From positions 1 through 31,240 of the forward strand of contig JAZKYL010000135.1 of assembly GCA_045612105.1 (NCBI GenBank): a stretch of DNA of 31,240 bases, given 5' to 3'. The position numbers were made by a program, and so were the translations under genes. Below are positions 16,420-24,291 of this stretch, one piece after another (position 1 is the stretch's first letter; every line of letters begins with the position of its first letter). This DNA is from SVTX01 sp045612105. GTDB taxonomy: Bacteria > Bacillota > Clostridia > Oscillospirales > CAG-272. The notes under the pieces are model-generated. The model was given only the letters and a program-made list of their open reading frames with translations. It was not told where the DNA came from and ran no database searches.

Positions 16420-17211
16420 TTATTGCATATATTTACTTTGATAATTCTTCGGTGTCATACCTGTTTCATCCTTAAAGACCTTACAGAAGTATGCCGAATC
16501 CGAAAAACCGCACTTTTCCGCTACATCAACTATCCTTACGTCTGCAGAGGACAAAAGCATCTGCTCGGCATAGCGAAGTCTTACGCTGCGGAGATACTCG
16601 GCGGGGGTCAGATCCTCGTTTTCGCGGAAGAGCTTGAAAAGCAGGGATTCCGAGATGCTAAGCTCTCTCGCAACATCGGGAACTGAAATCTGTTCGCAAT
16701 AATGCTGCTCCATATATTCCTTCGCTTTGATCAGTAACGGGGGCTTTTGCACCGAATTATGCTCGCAGAAAAAGGTTATCAGTATATCGTAGGCATATTT
16801 TGAGAGAATGTCTGCACTCTTACCTTTTGCCACCAGCTTGCAGATGTTGACTATCTTGGAATAAACGGTTTCACTTTTGAGAAAAACAAAATTTTCATCG
16901 GTGAAAAAGTCAAGTATGCGGTCAACTCCCTGCCCCACGAAAGTTACCCAGGCGGTATCAAATACGTCGCCCTTTGCGTAATAATTCATTGGAACGTACT
17001 CGCGCATAAAGATTGCCGTTCCTTCTTCCATATCGAATCTGCCGTCGGGGGTCTCAAGGACGCCTTGTCCCTTTTCTACGTAGAAAATATGATGATATTC
17101 GGCTCCATTCGCGCGGTAACGTGGGTCCTGTGGGTTACTCATTCCTGCGGTGAGAAGCACTATGGGGAAAAATTTATTAACTCTTGGGTCTTGCGGTGCT
17201 ATCAGCTGCAT
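16420..17211 (-). CDS. AraC family transcriptional regulator
   Basis: The 263-residue product has a cupin-type N-terminal domain (EYHHIFYVEKGQGVLETPDG, residues about 38-57) and a C-terminal double helix-turn-helix (ELSISESLLFKLFREN and VAEKCGFSDSAYFCKVFKDE). It is co-oriented with the esterase and may be co-transcribed with it or control it. AAAGGCGAC lies before the ATG. Confidence 0.9.
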   Translation of the reverse strand: MQLIAPQDPRVNKFFPIVLLTAGMSNPQDPRYRANGAEYHHIFYVEKGQGVLETPDGRFDMEEGTAIFMREYVPMNYYAKGDVFDTAWVTFVGQGVDRILDFFTDENFVFLKSETVYSKIVNICKLVAKGKSADILSKYAYDILITFFCEHNSVQKPPLLIKAKEYMEQHYCEQISVPDVARELSISESLLFKLFRENEDLTPAEYLRSVRLRYAEQMLLSSADVRIVDVAEKCGFSDSAYFCKVFKDETGMTPKNYQSKYMQ

Positions 17212-17277
17212 ACTGTCGCCTTTCGTAAAGAATTTTTATACCTAGGGAATGATCGCATTTTAAAATTCATTATAATC

Positions 17278-17306
17278 ATTATAATACAACCAAATACGTT
17301 TGTCAA
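17278..17306 (-). promoter_or_regulatory. Consensus sigma-A promoter of the AraC-esterase unit
   Basis: Read on the minus strand: TTGACA (17306-17301), 17-base spacer, TATAAT (17283-17278), a full consensus match. A second CATTATAAT copy lies just downstream, giving a short direct repeat around the -10 box. Confidence 0.85.
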
Positions 17307-17330
17307 GATTAAATGAACGATTTTAATATA

Positions 17331-17361
17331 AAAAGCCAATCCGAAACTCGGATCGGCTTTT
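17331..17361. terminator. Terminator after dsdA
   Basis: AAAAGCCAATCCGA (17331-17344) and TCGGATCGGCTTTT (17348-17361) pair with one mismatch that is a G-U pair on the minus-strand transcript. A T run follows on each side. Confidence 0.8.
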
Positions 17362-17375
17362 TAATTGAGCCTACG

Positions 17376-18719
17376 TCAAGGCTTTAGGTCGGGGAGATAG
17401 GTATTAAGATACTCGTTCTTTATCTCCTCGGGGAGAAGTTTACCGCCCGTTGCCCAGGCGATATGGGTCGCGTTCGTCAGCTTGGTTTCATCAAGTTCAT
17501 GCCCGGCGCAATACCTTTTTGCATTTTCATACTTGAAAAGACCTACTGCACCCGAGAATGCGGCGCATCCCGAGGGCTCGACGGTGATATTTTCGCTCTC
17601 ATTAAGCAATCGCATATAGTCGTAAAGTCTGCCGTCTGAGACGGTAAAGGTACCCGAAAGGTGATTGGTCATAATGCGTGTAACCAGACTCGACGGGCTG
17701 GCGCAGGCAAGTCCGTCGGCGGCGGTAAGTCCGTGGATACCAAAATCGTGGACGTTGGCTTTTTCAAATTTTTGGGTAGCGATACCAAGCAAGACCGAGG
17801 GATAAAGTGTGGGTTCTGCAAAGAAGCAGTGAACAAGATCACCGTAAATACGCTTTAAGCCGTAGGCAACGCCGCCCGGTGCCCCTCCCACACCTGCGGG
17901 AAGGTAGACGATAAGCGAGTGGCTTTCGTCCACTGTAATTCCCTGCTTGGCCAATTGGTCTTTAAGTCTTTTTGCCGCCACCGCGTAGCCTAAGAACAGA
18001 TCAAGGGATTTTTCGTCGTCAACAAAGTGACTTTTCGGGTCGCTGTCGGAATTTTTTCTGCCCTCGGCAACGGCTTTGGAATAATCGTCGGCATACTCTA
18101 TGACCTCCACACCGCGTGAGCGCAAAAGCTCCTTTTTCCACTGCTTTGCGTCTGCCGACATATGTACTTTGACGCGAAATCCAAGTGCCGCGCTCATAAT
18201 GCCTATTGACATTCCGAGGTTGCCCGTAGAACCGACCTGAACGGTATATTTCCCGAAAAACTCTTTAAATTCGGGCTTTGTCAAAATAGAATAGTCGTCG
18301 TCAAGCTTCAAAAGCCCGTTATTAATCGCAAGTGTCTCGGCGTGCTTTAACACCTCGTAGATACCACCTCTCGCCTTGACCGAACCCGCAATCGCCAGGT
18401 GGCTGTCCATTTTGAGGAAAAGTCTGCCGGATATCTTTATATCGGCATACTCCTCAAGCGCGTTTTTCATATTTCCGATCTCACTAAGAGGCGATTCAAT
18501 AAGACCGCCTGTCTCCTCGGTCTCCGGAAAGCATTTTCTTATAAATGGAGCAAATCGCTGAAGTCTTTTTTCAGCGTCGGCAATATCGTCGTCCGAAACA
18601 GCAAGCTGAGAAAGCCCGTCGACAGTTTCAAAGGGCATTTTATAAGGATTTATCCACAAGGTCTCCTTTTGCGAAAGCACGTCTGCAACGGAACGATCGT
18701 TTTCATAGAAATATTTCAT
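17376..18719 (-). CDS. dsdA: D-serine ammonia-lyase (D-serine dehydratase)
   Basis: The enzyme converts D-serine to pyruvate and ammonia with pyridoxal phosphate. I chose the ATG at 18719 because AAAGGCGG lies 9 bases upstream and the protein then has 447 residues, near the 442 of E. coli DsdA; an upstream in-frame start at 18776 falls inside the promoter. The PLP lysine is in AGSVKARGGIYEVL (K115 from this start), the phosphate-binding loop is VGSTGNLGMSIG, and LPAGVGGAPGGVAYGLK is the family's glycine-rich block. It has its own promoter and terminator, so it is monocistronic. It probably detoxifies or uses D-serine. Confidence 0.95.
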   Translation of the reverse strand: MKYFYENDRSVADVLSQKETLWINPYKMPFETVDGLSQLAVSDDDIADAEKRLQRFAPFIRKCFPETEETGGLIESPLSEIGNMKNALEEYADIKISGRLFLKMDSHLAIAGSVKARGGIYEVLKHAETLAINNGLLKLDDDYSILTKPEFKEFFGKYTVQVGSTGNLGMSIGIMSAALGFRVKVHMSADAKQWKKELLRSRGVEVIEYADDYSKAVAEGRKNSDSDPKSHFVDDEKSLDLFLGYAVAAKRLKDQLAKQGITVDESHSLIVYLPAGVGGAPGGVAYGLKRIYGDLVHCFFAEPTLYPSVLLGIATQKFEKANVHDFGIHGLTAADGLACASPSSLVTRIMTNHLSGTFTVSDGRLYDYMRLLNESENITVEPSGCAAFSGAVGLFKYENAKRYCAGHELDETKLTNATHIAWATGGKLLPEEIKNEYLNTYLPDLKP

Positions 18720-18747
18720 TCTTTTTACCGCCTTTAATTGATAATTG

Positions 18748-18776
18748 ATTATACCACTAAAGGAAACGCTTGTCAA
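18748..18776 (-). promoter_or_regulatory. dsdA: Consensus sigma-A promoter of dsdA
   Basis: Minus strand TTGACA (18776-18771), 17-base spacer, TATAAT (18753-18748), a perfect match. The start codon at 18719 lies about 28 bases below the -10 box, giving a short leader. Confidence 0.88.
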
Positions 18777-18782
18777 TTATAA

Positions 18783-18812
18783 AAATCGGGCAACCGTTAG
18801 GCTGTCCGATTT
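18783..18812 (-). terminator. Terminator after MDR dehydrogenase
   Basis: On the minus strand AAATCGGACAGCC (18812-18800) pairs with GGTTGCCCGATTT (18795-18783) using two G-U pairs around TAAC, then TTATAATT follows. It separates the dehydrogenase from the dsdA promoter. Confidence 0.75.
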
Positions 18813-18817
18813 CATAA

Positions 18818-19846
18818 TTATTTTTCAAGTCTTGTCCAATCAAACTGAGCTACTGCGGGGAAACCGCGGCCGGTACAAAGCTGTGTGTATATCTCGCCGC
18901 AATCCTCGGGGGAATAAACCTCGTCGATCATAACCGTGGGATCGATCCTCTTACCTGCGATAAGCTTCAGAATAGCTTCGGTATCGTCCTTAGCGGTAAA
19001 CCAGCCGTCGCTGGATTCGTGTCTGGGACGAGCGTCGGTGTGGGCTCCGATTATGGTAATGCCGGGACCGTGAACCTTTCTGTAATAGTCGATATGGAAC
19101 TCCTTGTTTCTGGTACATCCAAGCAGAGCAATTCTGCCTAATCTTTTCATGCAATCAAGGCTTTGATCCATTCCTATACCAAGTCCCGTGACCTCAACAA
19201 CGGTATTGACACCGCCGCCCGTGACCGCTTTCACCTTCTGCACAAAATCCGCCTCGGTGGGATCGAAGGCATAGTCTGCTCCAAGCGCGATAGCCTTTTC
19301 TCTTCTCTCCTTTACGGGGTCAACCGCAATTACGGGAACCGCACCCGCAATTCTTGCAAGCTGAACCGCCCAGAGGCCGAGAACTCCAAGTCCCATGATC
19401 ATCATAGACTCGCCCACCTCAAGCTTGGTCTTGCGAATTGCCGCCAGAGGGAAAGTACCGATATGGCAGAGCGCCGCGGAGGCAAAATCCACGTTATCGT
19501 CTATCTTATACACGTTATGTCTCGGCATAATATTGATCTCGCTGTGGCAGCTCCATGCCATAGCGACTCTGTCGCCTGCTTTCAGGTCCTTTACAGCCTC
19601 GCCCACAGCTAAAACGACACCCGCGCTACTATAACCCGAGGTTCTGGGGAAAGTCACCTCAACCCCCTCAGCAACCGCAATACTTACGTTGGGGTCACCC
19701 GATGCCAACGCTCTTTCTGTTCCGCAGCTGATCGAGCTTATCATAGTCTTGACCGCAACCTGAGAGGGAGCAAGCTCGGGCAGTGGCTTTTCTAACAATT
19801 CTGCCGTATTGGGCTTTGTGAATACTATCTGTCTGTATTTTTCCAT
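18818..19846 (-). CDS. Zinc-type medium-chain dehydrogenase/reductase
   Basis: The 342-residue product belongs to the MDR alcohol dehydrogenase superfamily. ISCGTERA (C41, E44) is a catalytic-zinc region variant seen in sugar- and polyol-linked members, and GLGVLG (152-157) is the cofactor loop. The four-Cys structural zinc loop is absent. It probably oxidises a sugar alcohol or sugar with NAD(P), but the substrate cannot be read from the sequence. It diverges from the AraC gene at 19978 through overlapping promoters. Confidence 0.88.
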   Translation of the reverse strand: MEKYRQIVFTKPNTAELLEKPLPELAPSQVAVKTMISSISCGTERALASGDPNVSIAVAEGVEVTFPRTSGYSSAGVVLAVGEAVKDLKAGDRVAMAWSCHSEINIMPRHNVYKIDDNVDFASAALCHIGTFPLAAIRKTKLEVGESMMIMGLGVLGLWAVQLARIAGAVPVIAVDPVKERREKAIALGADYAFDPTEADFVQKVKAVTGGGVNTVVEVTGLGIGMDQSLDCMKRLGRIALLGCTRNKEFHIDYYRKVHGPGITIIGAHTDARPRHESSDGWFTAKDDTEAILKLIAGKRIDPTVMIDEVYSPEDCGEIYTQLCTGRGFPAVAQFDWTRLEK

Positions 19847-19887
19847 AGTGTTATCCTCCGACGGAGATCAAATTTTTCGGGAATACC

Positions 19888-19916
19888 CTTATAACACAAT
19901 TATAATATATTGACAA
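19888..19916 (-). promoter_or_regulatory. Promoter of the MDR dehydrogenase, sharing its -35 region
   Basis: Minus strand TTGTCA (19916-19911), 17-base spacer, TATAAG (19893-19888), each box 5 of 6. Its -35 box overlaps the -35 box of the divergent AraC promoter by five bases. Confidence 0.65.
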
Positions 19917-19938
19917 GTGCTGTGCAAGGTGGTATAAT
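19910..19938 (+). promoter_or_regulatory. Consensus promoter of the AraC gene at 19978
   Basis: TTGACA (19910-19915), 17-base spacer, TATAAT (19933-19938), a perfect match. It overlaps the divergent promoter, so one polymerase should exclude the other. Confidence 0.88.
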
Positions 19939-19977
19939 ACGTTAAAACACCATTATAATCCGAAAGAAGGTGAAAGA

Positions 19978-20721
19978 ATGGCTGATTTTGAGTATATCAA
20001 CCGATTTGAGATACGAAAGCTTGAATTTGACAAGACCTACACCACAGGCTCGCTACAGTCCTATGCGCGCCCTTGCATAGGCTATCTTTTGCGGGGTGTG
20101 GGTAAGTTTTTTTACAACGGAAACACATATTTTGCAACTGAAGGCGACCTTATCTACATCGCCAAGGACACGAAATATTATTCGGTATGGTACGGGGAGC
20201 CTGAAATTGAGTTTTATTCGATAACATTTGATTTTACACATCCTTACGCCTACTACGACTACCGTTTTCAGATCGTCAAGAACTACCCACGTGAGCTTTT
20301 TGACGGAATGATTAAGAATTTCAAAGAGCATCCGGGACTGTCGCTGTCGAAAATGTACACTCTTTTGGACGATATTTATCCAAAATTGCAAAAGGATGCC
20401 TCTCCTATACAGAACGGCGCCATTGAAGATTCCATTATATACATTGAAAACAACTATGCGTCTCCCATTGAGATCGACGAGCTTTGCAGGCTTTGTCACT
20501 TAAGCCGATCCTCTTTATTTGAAGCTTTTAAAAAGCGAACCGGTGTAAGCCCAATAAATTATAAGCACAACATTATGATCCAGCACGCTTTGGATATGCT
20601 GTCTCATACTAATATGACGGTAGACGAGATAAGCCAAGCGGTTGGTTTTTCGTCGTCCAATTATTTTAGAACGGTTTTCTTTAAGTTGACGGGAAAGAAA
20701 CCGAAAGAGATTAGAAATTAG
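19978..20721 (+). CDS. AraC family transcriptional regulator
   Basis: The 247-residue product has a cupin sensor (YLLRGVGKFFYNGNTYFATEG) and a C-terminal double helix-turn-helix (CHLSRSSLFEAFKKRTG and VGFSSSNYFRTVFFKLTG). It diverges from the MDR dehydrogenase, its likely target. AAGGTGA precedes the ATG. Confidence 0.9.
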   Translation: MADFEYINRFEIRKLEFDKTYTTGSLQSYARPCIGYLLRGVGKFFYNGNTYFATEGDLIYIAKDTKYYSVWYGEPEIEFYSITFDFTHPYAYYDYRFQIVKNYPRELFDGMIKNFKEHPGLSLSKMYTLLDDIYPKLQKDASPIQNGAIEDSIIYIENNYASPIEIDELCRLCHLSRSSLFEAFKKRTGVSPINYKHNIMIQHALDMLSHTNMTVDEISQAVGFSSSNYFRTVFFKLTGKKPKEIRN

Positions 20722-20728
20722 TTCCGTT

Positions 20729-20771
20729 ACAAAATATTTTGTCTTGACAAAAATTTTTTTTGTGATATAAT
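20729..20771 (+). promoter_or_regulatory. Promoter with stacked palindromes for the metallopeptidase gene
   Basis: TTGACA (20744-20749), 16-base spacer, TATAAT (20766-20771). Three symmetric sites overlap it: ACAAAATATTTTGT (20729-20742, perfect), TTTTGTC-TT-GACAAAA (20737-20752) and ACAAAAATTTTTTTTGT (20747-20763). These are candidate repressor sites. Confidence 0.75.
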
Positions 20772-20820
20772 ATTCTTGTTTAAATATTAAGCTTTATTAC
20801 AATTTAAGGGAGACAGTATT

Positions 20821-21747
20821 ATGCAAAAGCTAACAAAAAAACTGATAATTAAAATTGCTGCAATCACAGCCTCAGCCGTTCTTTTTCTTTTATTAGTATC
20901 ATTGGCAGTGAATTTTTTTGCCGAGAAGGCATATTGGAATGATCAAGATACCAATCTTCAATTCAACGTGGAAGAATATTCCGAATTTATTGAGCAACTA
21001 AATCAGGAATATTTGGAACTTGATCAGACAGCAAGCAAAAGGTTTTCGTCCGCAAAACTTATAGACCAGAAGTATCAAACAAAAATCAACGAATTAAATC
21101 AACAAATTACTAAGTACTTTAAAGAAGTCCACAATATTGACGTTTCTCAAAATTTATCAAGCATTTCAGTTAAAACAGTCAAATTAGATGATTTGGGTGC
21201 CTCCGGAGTATCCTATCCGGGATCGATCTATATATCGGACGAATTGGTTCGTGATGACAGTAATTACCCGAATTTTGTTCATACATACATTCACGAGGCG
21301 GTGCATTGTTTAGGTTCTATGGATTTTAAAAGCACCGACATCGAATCTGCGTACGTATACATATATGAAGGAATAACGCAGGTAATTACAAACAAGATTT
21401 GCGAATATAATAATATTGAAATGGAAAGCAAAACCATTTACGGCTGTGCGGAAACAGTTTTCGAGAATCTATTAAAAGCATATCCCGAAATAGAACACGA
21501 AATCATCAGCTCACATGGGGAATATGACATAGAAAAGAAGCTGGATTCCTTGACGGAACAAGATTATGCACGACAACTGGAAACTCTGTTAAACATAAAA
21601 ATAAATGAACGCTGGAATGATAGCAACGTAAACTTTTATATTCAATACATCACTTTTGAATATCTGAAAGAAGCCGGCGAAACGAACAGCGACATGAATG
21701 TTTCATGGTTTTTCGGAATAAGATGGCTGTTGCAAGAAAACGGTTAA
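20821..21747 (+). CDS. Membrane-anchored HExxH metallopeptidase (gluzincin-like)
   Basis: The 308-residue product has an N-terminal hydrophobic anchor or signal (residues 9-32), a helical, Gln-rich stretch (45-105), and YIHEAVHCLG with zinc ligands H158 and H162 and catalytic E159. E183 in YEGITQVITNK, 20 residues after H162, is a good third zinc ligand, as in gluzincins. It therefore probably cleaves peptides outside the membrane. I do not recognise a named family. The gene is more AT-rich than its neighbours, has its own regulated-looking promoter and lies just before the tRNA-Lys locus, which suggests recent acquisition. AAGGGAG precedes the ATG. Confidence 0.75.
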   Translation: MQKLTKKLIIKIAAITASAVLFLLLVSLAVNFFAEKAYWNDQDTNLQFNVEEYSEFIEQLNQEYLELDQTASKRFSSAKLIDQKYQTKINELNQQITKYFKEVHNIDVSQNLSSISVKTVKLDDLGASGVSYPGSIYISDELVRDDSNYPNFVHTYIHEAVHCLGSMDFKSTDIESAYVYIYEGITQVITNKICEYNNIEMESKTIYGCAETVFENLLKAYPEIEHEIISSHGEYDIEKKLDSLTEQDYARQLETLLNIKINERWNDSNVNFYIQYITFEYLKEAGETNSDMNVSWFFGIRWLLQENG

Positions 21748-21874
21748 AGTCCAAACGATCATTTTCTATTAAGGATTAATATAAAAGCCGATTCTTGACA
21801 AAAATAATTTATCAGCGCACGTCGAATACCAGCCGCAAAGCGGGGTAGCAGGTTCGAGTCGTGAGATATACAAG

Positions 21875-21917
21875 ATAAATGAAAAAAGAGTAGCTTTGCT
21901 ACTCTTTTTTCATTTAT
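21875..21917. terminator. Duplicate terminator (copy 1)
   Basis: A perfect 20-bp stem (21875-21894 with 21898-21917) around TTT, with A6 and T6 runs inside the arms. Identical to the one following the real tRNA. It could also end the metallopeptidase transcript on the plus strand. Confidence 0.8.
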
Positions 21918-22047
21918 GGTGCACCTTCAGGGAAAGCTCAGAACCCTCACGTGCGCTAGAGTCATTCTAAAATGGGAGTAATTTTAGCGCACGTCGAATA
22001 CCTCCGCTTCGCGGGGTAGCGGGTTCTGAGTCGTGAGATATACAAAG

Positions 22048-22090
22048 ATAAATGAAAAAAGAGTAGCTTTGCTACTCTTTTTTCATTTAT
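22048..22090. terminator. tRNA-Lys terminator (copy 2)
   Basis: A perfect 20-bp stem (22048-22067 with 22071-22090) around a 3-base loop. On the minus strand it begins at the last base of the tRNA CCA end, so it ends the tRNA transcript. Confidence 0.85.
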
Positions 22091-22165
22091 GGTGCACCTT
22101 CAGGGACTCGAACCCGGGACCCACTGATTAAGAGTCAGTTGCTCTACCAACTGAGCTAAAGGTGC
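22090..22165 (-). tRNA. tRNA-Lys (anticodon CTT)
   Basis: The minus strand folds as a full tRNA: acceptor GCACCTT/AAGGTGC with discriminator A, D-arm GCTC...GAGC, anticodon arm ACTGA-CTCTTAA-TCAGT (anticodon CTT, lysine), T-loop TTCGAGT and an encoded CCA (22092-22090). The T-stem CCGGG/CCCTG has one C-U mismatch at pair 50:64, slightly unusual. A promoter lies upstream and a terminator directly after. Confidence 0.95.
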
Positions 22166-22238
22166 ATATGACTCCCCCCAACAATTTCGAACCTTTGAGG
22201 TTTCGCACGTTCATGAGGGGTTTTTCTTTAACACATAG

Positions 22239-22267
22239 ATTATAGCACAGTTGAAAAAGAAAGTCAA
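22239..22267 (-). promoter_or_regulatory. Promoter of tRNA-Lys
   Basis: Minus strand TTGACT (22267-22262), 17-base spacer, TATAAT (22244-22239). It lies 27 bases beyond the recombinase stop codon, so the mobile element ends right at or upstream of this promoter. Confidence 0.85.
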
Positions 22268-22294
22268 TAGAATTTTCAAATGTTTAAAAAGAAT

Positions 22295-23908
22295 TCACAC
22301 TTTTTCTTTGCCGTGGATTCCACCTTTCAGAATGATCTCGATCGTTCTGTCCGGGGATACTTTAATGCACTCTATCAAACGTCTCACAATCGTATCATCA
22401 TACTCAGTAAAACTATCTCCACTATATTCTTGGATTGTTTTCATAAACCTTTCGATTTCAGATTGGATGCTTTCGCTTGTAGCTGCCTGCTCTTTTGCCA
22501 AACGGAGTTGCTCACGAAGGACTCCGATTTTTTCATATATCCCTATAATCGCCTTTTCGTATCTTTCGGGATCGCCTTGGGTATTTGCCTCTTGCTCCAT
22601 CAAAACGTCAATCTCCTCTTGATGGGTTCGGATCTGATTCTCAATAGCGTAAGCATCAAGAACCTTACTGTCTCCTGTAAGTGCGAATTGCAAATTGGTG
22701 CGGCAAAGATTTATTACTTCTTCCCTGCACTCCATCATATTGGAAAGGCATCTGCATATAGCTGCGTGGAGCTTCTTTTCTTCCAAGCCAACCGCTTCTT
22801 TGCAACGATGCTCAATTCGTCCGAGGCAACGCCAAACGTGTTGAACCTCTCCTTTTACATTCTTTCCGGTTCTGCGGTAATGAGAACCACAGCAACCACA
22901 GATAAGTACATCGGTCAAAGCATATTTACCACTATACTTTCCCTGCTCGGTAATTCCAAGCTCCGACTTCTTTCTCTTATTTGTTCTACTTGCGAGTTCG
23001 GCTTGTGCCATATTAAAGGTATCTCTATCAACAATCGCAGGGTGGTTGTTGCTTATGAGATACTTGGCAAACTCACCGTTGTTCTTTTTCGTTTTCTTTG
23101 TGATCGTGTCCTCGATATAAGTTTTTTGGAGAAGCAGATCTCCCACATACTTTTCATTCGTGATAATATCTCGGACAGTTCTCTGATTCCATTCGGTTTT
23201 TCCCGTGTAGGTCTTGATTTTGTTCTCCGCAAGATAGCGGCAGATCATTTGTATGCTCTTTCCATCAAGAAAGAGTTTGAAAATGGTTCTTACTACTTCC
23301 GCTTCTTCGGGAACGATTACGGGAACACCGTCATCACCTCTACGGTATCCAAAGCACGAAAAGTTAGTACAGTAGGTTCCGCTTTTCATACTCTGTCTGA
23401 TACCCCATCTTACGTTGGCGGCGATGTTTTCACTTTCGGATTGCGCAATAACGCTGAACAAACCGATCAGCGTTTCATTTTCTGCTTTTAATGAGTCAAT
23501 GGCTTGTTCTTCAAAGTATACGCCAATGCCCATCGCACGGAGCTTGCGAACCCAACTCAAACTATCAACCGTATTTCTTGCAAAACGAGATATGGACTTG
23601 GTTAGGATGTAATCAACCTTTCCGCGCTCACAATCCCGCATTAGACGAAGAAAATCCTTACGCTTTTTTGTAGACGTTCCGGTAATACCTTCGTCGGCAT
23701 AAATACCGGCAAAGGTACTGTTGGGGCGCTTTGCAATCGCATCTGTGTAGTACGCAATCTGCGCTTGATAACTGTTAAGCTGATCGTCATCGTCAGTAGA
23801 AACACGACAGTAAGCGGCGACTCGCATCATGCGAAAATCGCTTTTACCTCTGACAAGCAGGGGGTTAGCTTCAATTTTGGTTATCGTTCTCGCCAAACAT
23901 CCGTCCAT
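22295..23908 (-). CDS. Large serine recombinase (intact), element-proximal
   Basis: The 537-residue product has an N-terminal resolvase domain with nucleophile S37 (YCRVSTDDD), GITGT near residue 74 and catalytic R108 and R111 in KSISRFARN. Then come the recombinase domain (about 185-310, from CFGYRRG), a zinc ribbon (C337, C340, C361, C369) and a coiled-coil tail (about 420-500). This is the layout of integrases that catalyse integration and excision. The ATG at 23908 lies inside the end of the previous gene (38-base overlap), with AAAGGAG 9 bases upstream, so translation is coupled. It is the gene closest to tRNA-Lys. Confidence 0.93.
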   Translation of the reverse strand: MDGCLARTITKIEANPLLVRGKSDFRMMRVAAYCRVSTDDDDQLNSYQAQIAYYTDAIAKRPNSTFAGIYADEGITGTSTKKRKDFLRLMRDCERGKVDYILTKSISRFARNTVDSLSWVRKLRAMGIGVYFEEQAIDSLKAENETLIGLFSVIAQSESENIAANVRWGIRQSMKSGTYCTNFSCFGYRRGDDGVPVIVPEEAEVVRTIFKLFLDGKSIQMICRYLAENKIKTYTGKTEWNQRTVRDIITNEKYVGDLLLQKTYIEDTITKKTKKNNGEFAKYLISNNHPAIVDRDTFNMAQAELASRTNKRKKSELGITEQGKYSGKYALTDVLICGCCGSHYRRTGKNVKGEVQHVWRCLGRIEHRCKEAVGLEEKKLHAAICRCLSNMMECREEVINLCRTNLQFALTGDSKVLDAYAIENQIRTHQEEIDVLMEQEANTQGDPERYEKAIIGIYEKIGVLREQLRLAKEQAATSESIQSEIERFMKTIQEYSGDSFTEYDDTIVRRLIECIKVSPDRTIEIILKGGIHGKEKV

Positions 23909-24290
23909 AGATCGCCGCTCCTTTCAATTTCTGCATCATTTTTTCATCAACTTCACCGTCGTTATCTGATATAACTTCAGCGCCCGTTTCCTTGATCTTC
24001 TCGTAAATATCGTTTGCTATTTCGACATTCAAAGAGAAAACCTTGAGAGTAGGTATCACAACCGCTTCAAACTCACCACGGCGAGACCTTTCAATTATTT
24101 CATTGAGTGCTCGTCTGTTGCTGACTTTTTCAAAACTGCTTTTCCCAAAATCTCTCACTTCGTCAACGACCGTGAAATTATGTAAATTGGCTGCTTTCTT
24201 GCATCTTGCAATCTGCGACTCCATTCTTTCAGCAGAACCGTCTGCCTGCTTCGGGGAATTAACTCTGCAATAAATACAAACTTTCTTCAT
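23871..24290 (-). CDS. Stand-alone resolvase-like domain lacking catalytic residues
   Basis: I chose the ATG at 24290, one base after the preceding stop, with AGGAG 9 bases upstream; a longer frame to 24356 has no such site. The 139-residue product aligns with serine recombinase catalytic domains (KVCIYCRVNSPKQ, then a D.G block and FEAVVIP), but the nucleophile position is N11 (CRVN in place of CRVS) and the SRFARN block reads LKVFSLN (residues 82-88), so both active-site arginines are missing. There is no recombinase or zinc-ribbon domain. It cannot be catalytic by the known mechanism. It may supply the missing half of the neighbouring protein or act as an architectural partner. Confidence 0.8.
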   Translation of the reverse strand: MKKVCIYCRVNSPKQADGSAERMESQIARCKKAANLHNFTVVDEVRDFGKSSFEKVSNRRALNEIIERSRRGEFEAVVIPTLKVFSLNVEIANDIYEKIKETGAEVISDNDGEVDEKMMQKLKGAAIYGRMFGENDNQN

Positions 24291-24291
24291 T

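Larger units (their letters stand above)
21814..22106. repeat. Two direct copies of a ~120-bp block beside tRNA-Lys
   Basis: Copy 1 (21814-21933) and copy 2 (21986-22106) are nearly identical and 172-173 bases apart. Each begins AGCGCACGTCGAATACC, contains a small GC hairpin, the 20-bp terminator stem, and ends with TGGTGCACCTTCAGGGA, which is the 3' end of tRNA-Lys with its CCA. Only copy 2 continues into the full tRNA. The 52-base spacer carries arms that pair back to copy 2 (21949-21958 with 21985-21994, and 21938-21947 with 22021-22030). The region 21748-22089 has no gene. Confidence 0.9.

Noticed and set aside
21851..21860. GGTTCGAGTC in copy 1 considered as the T-arm of a second tRNA
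   Set aside because: No acceptor, D-arm or anticodon arm can be built around it on either strand.
21814..22106. Two-unit direct repeat considered as CRISPR
   Set aside because: Units are 120 bases, contain a terminator and a tRNA fragment, there are only two copies and no cas genes are present.
22280..23491. Long plus-strand frame of 403 codons
   Set aside because: It is the reverse-strand shadow of the serine recombinase, whose catalytic and zinc motifs are unmistakable.
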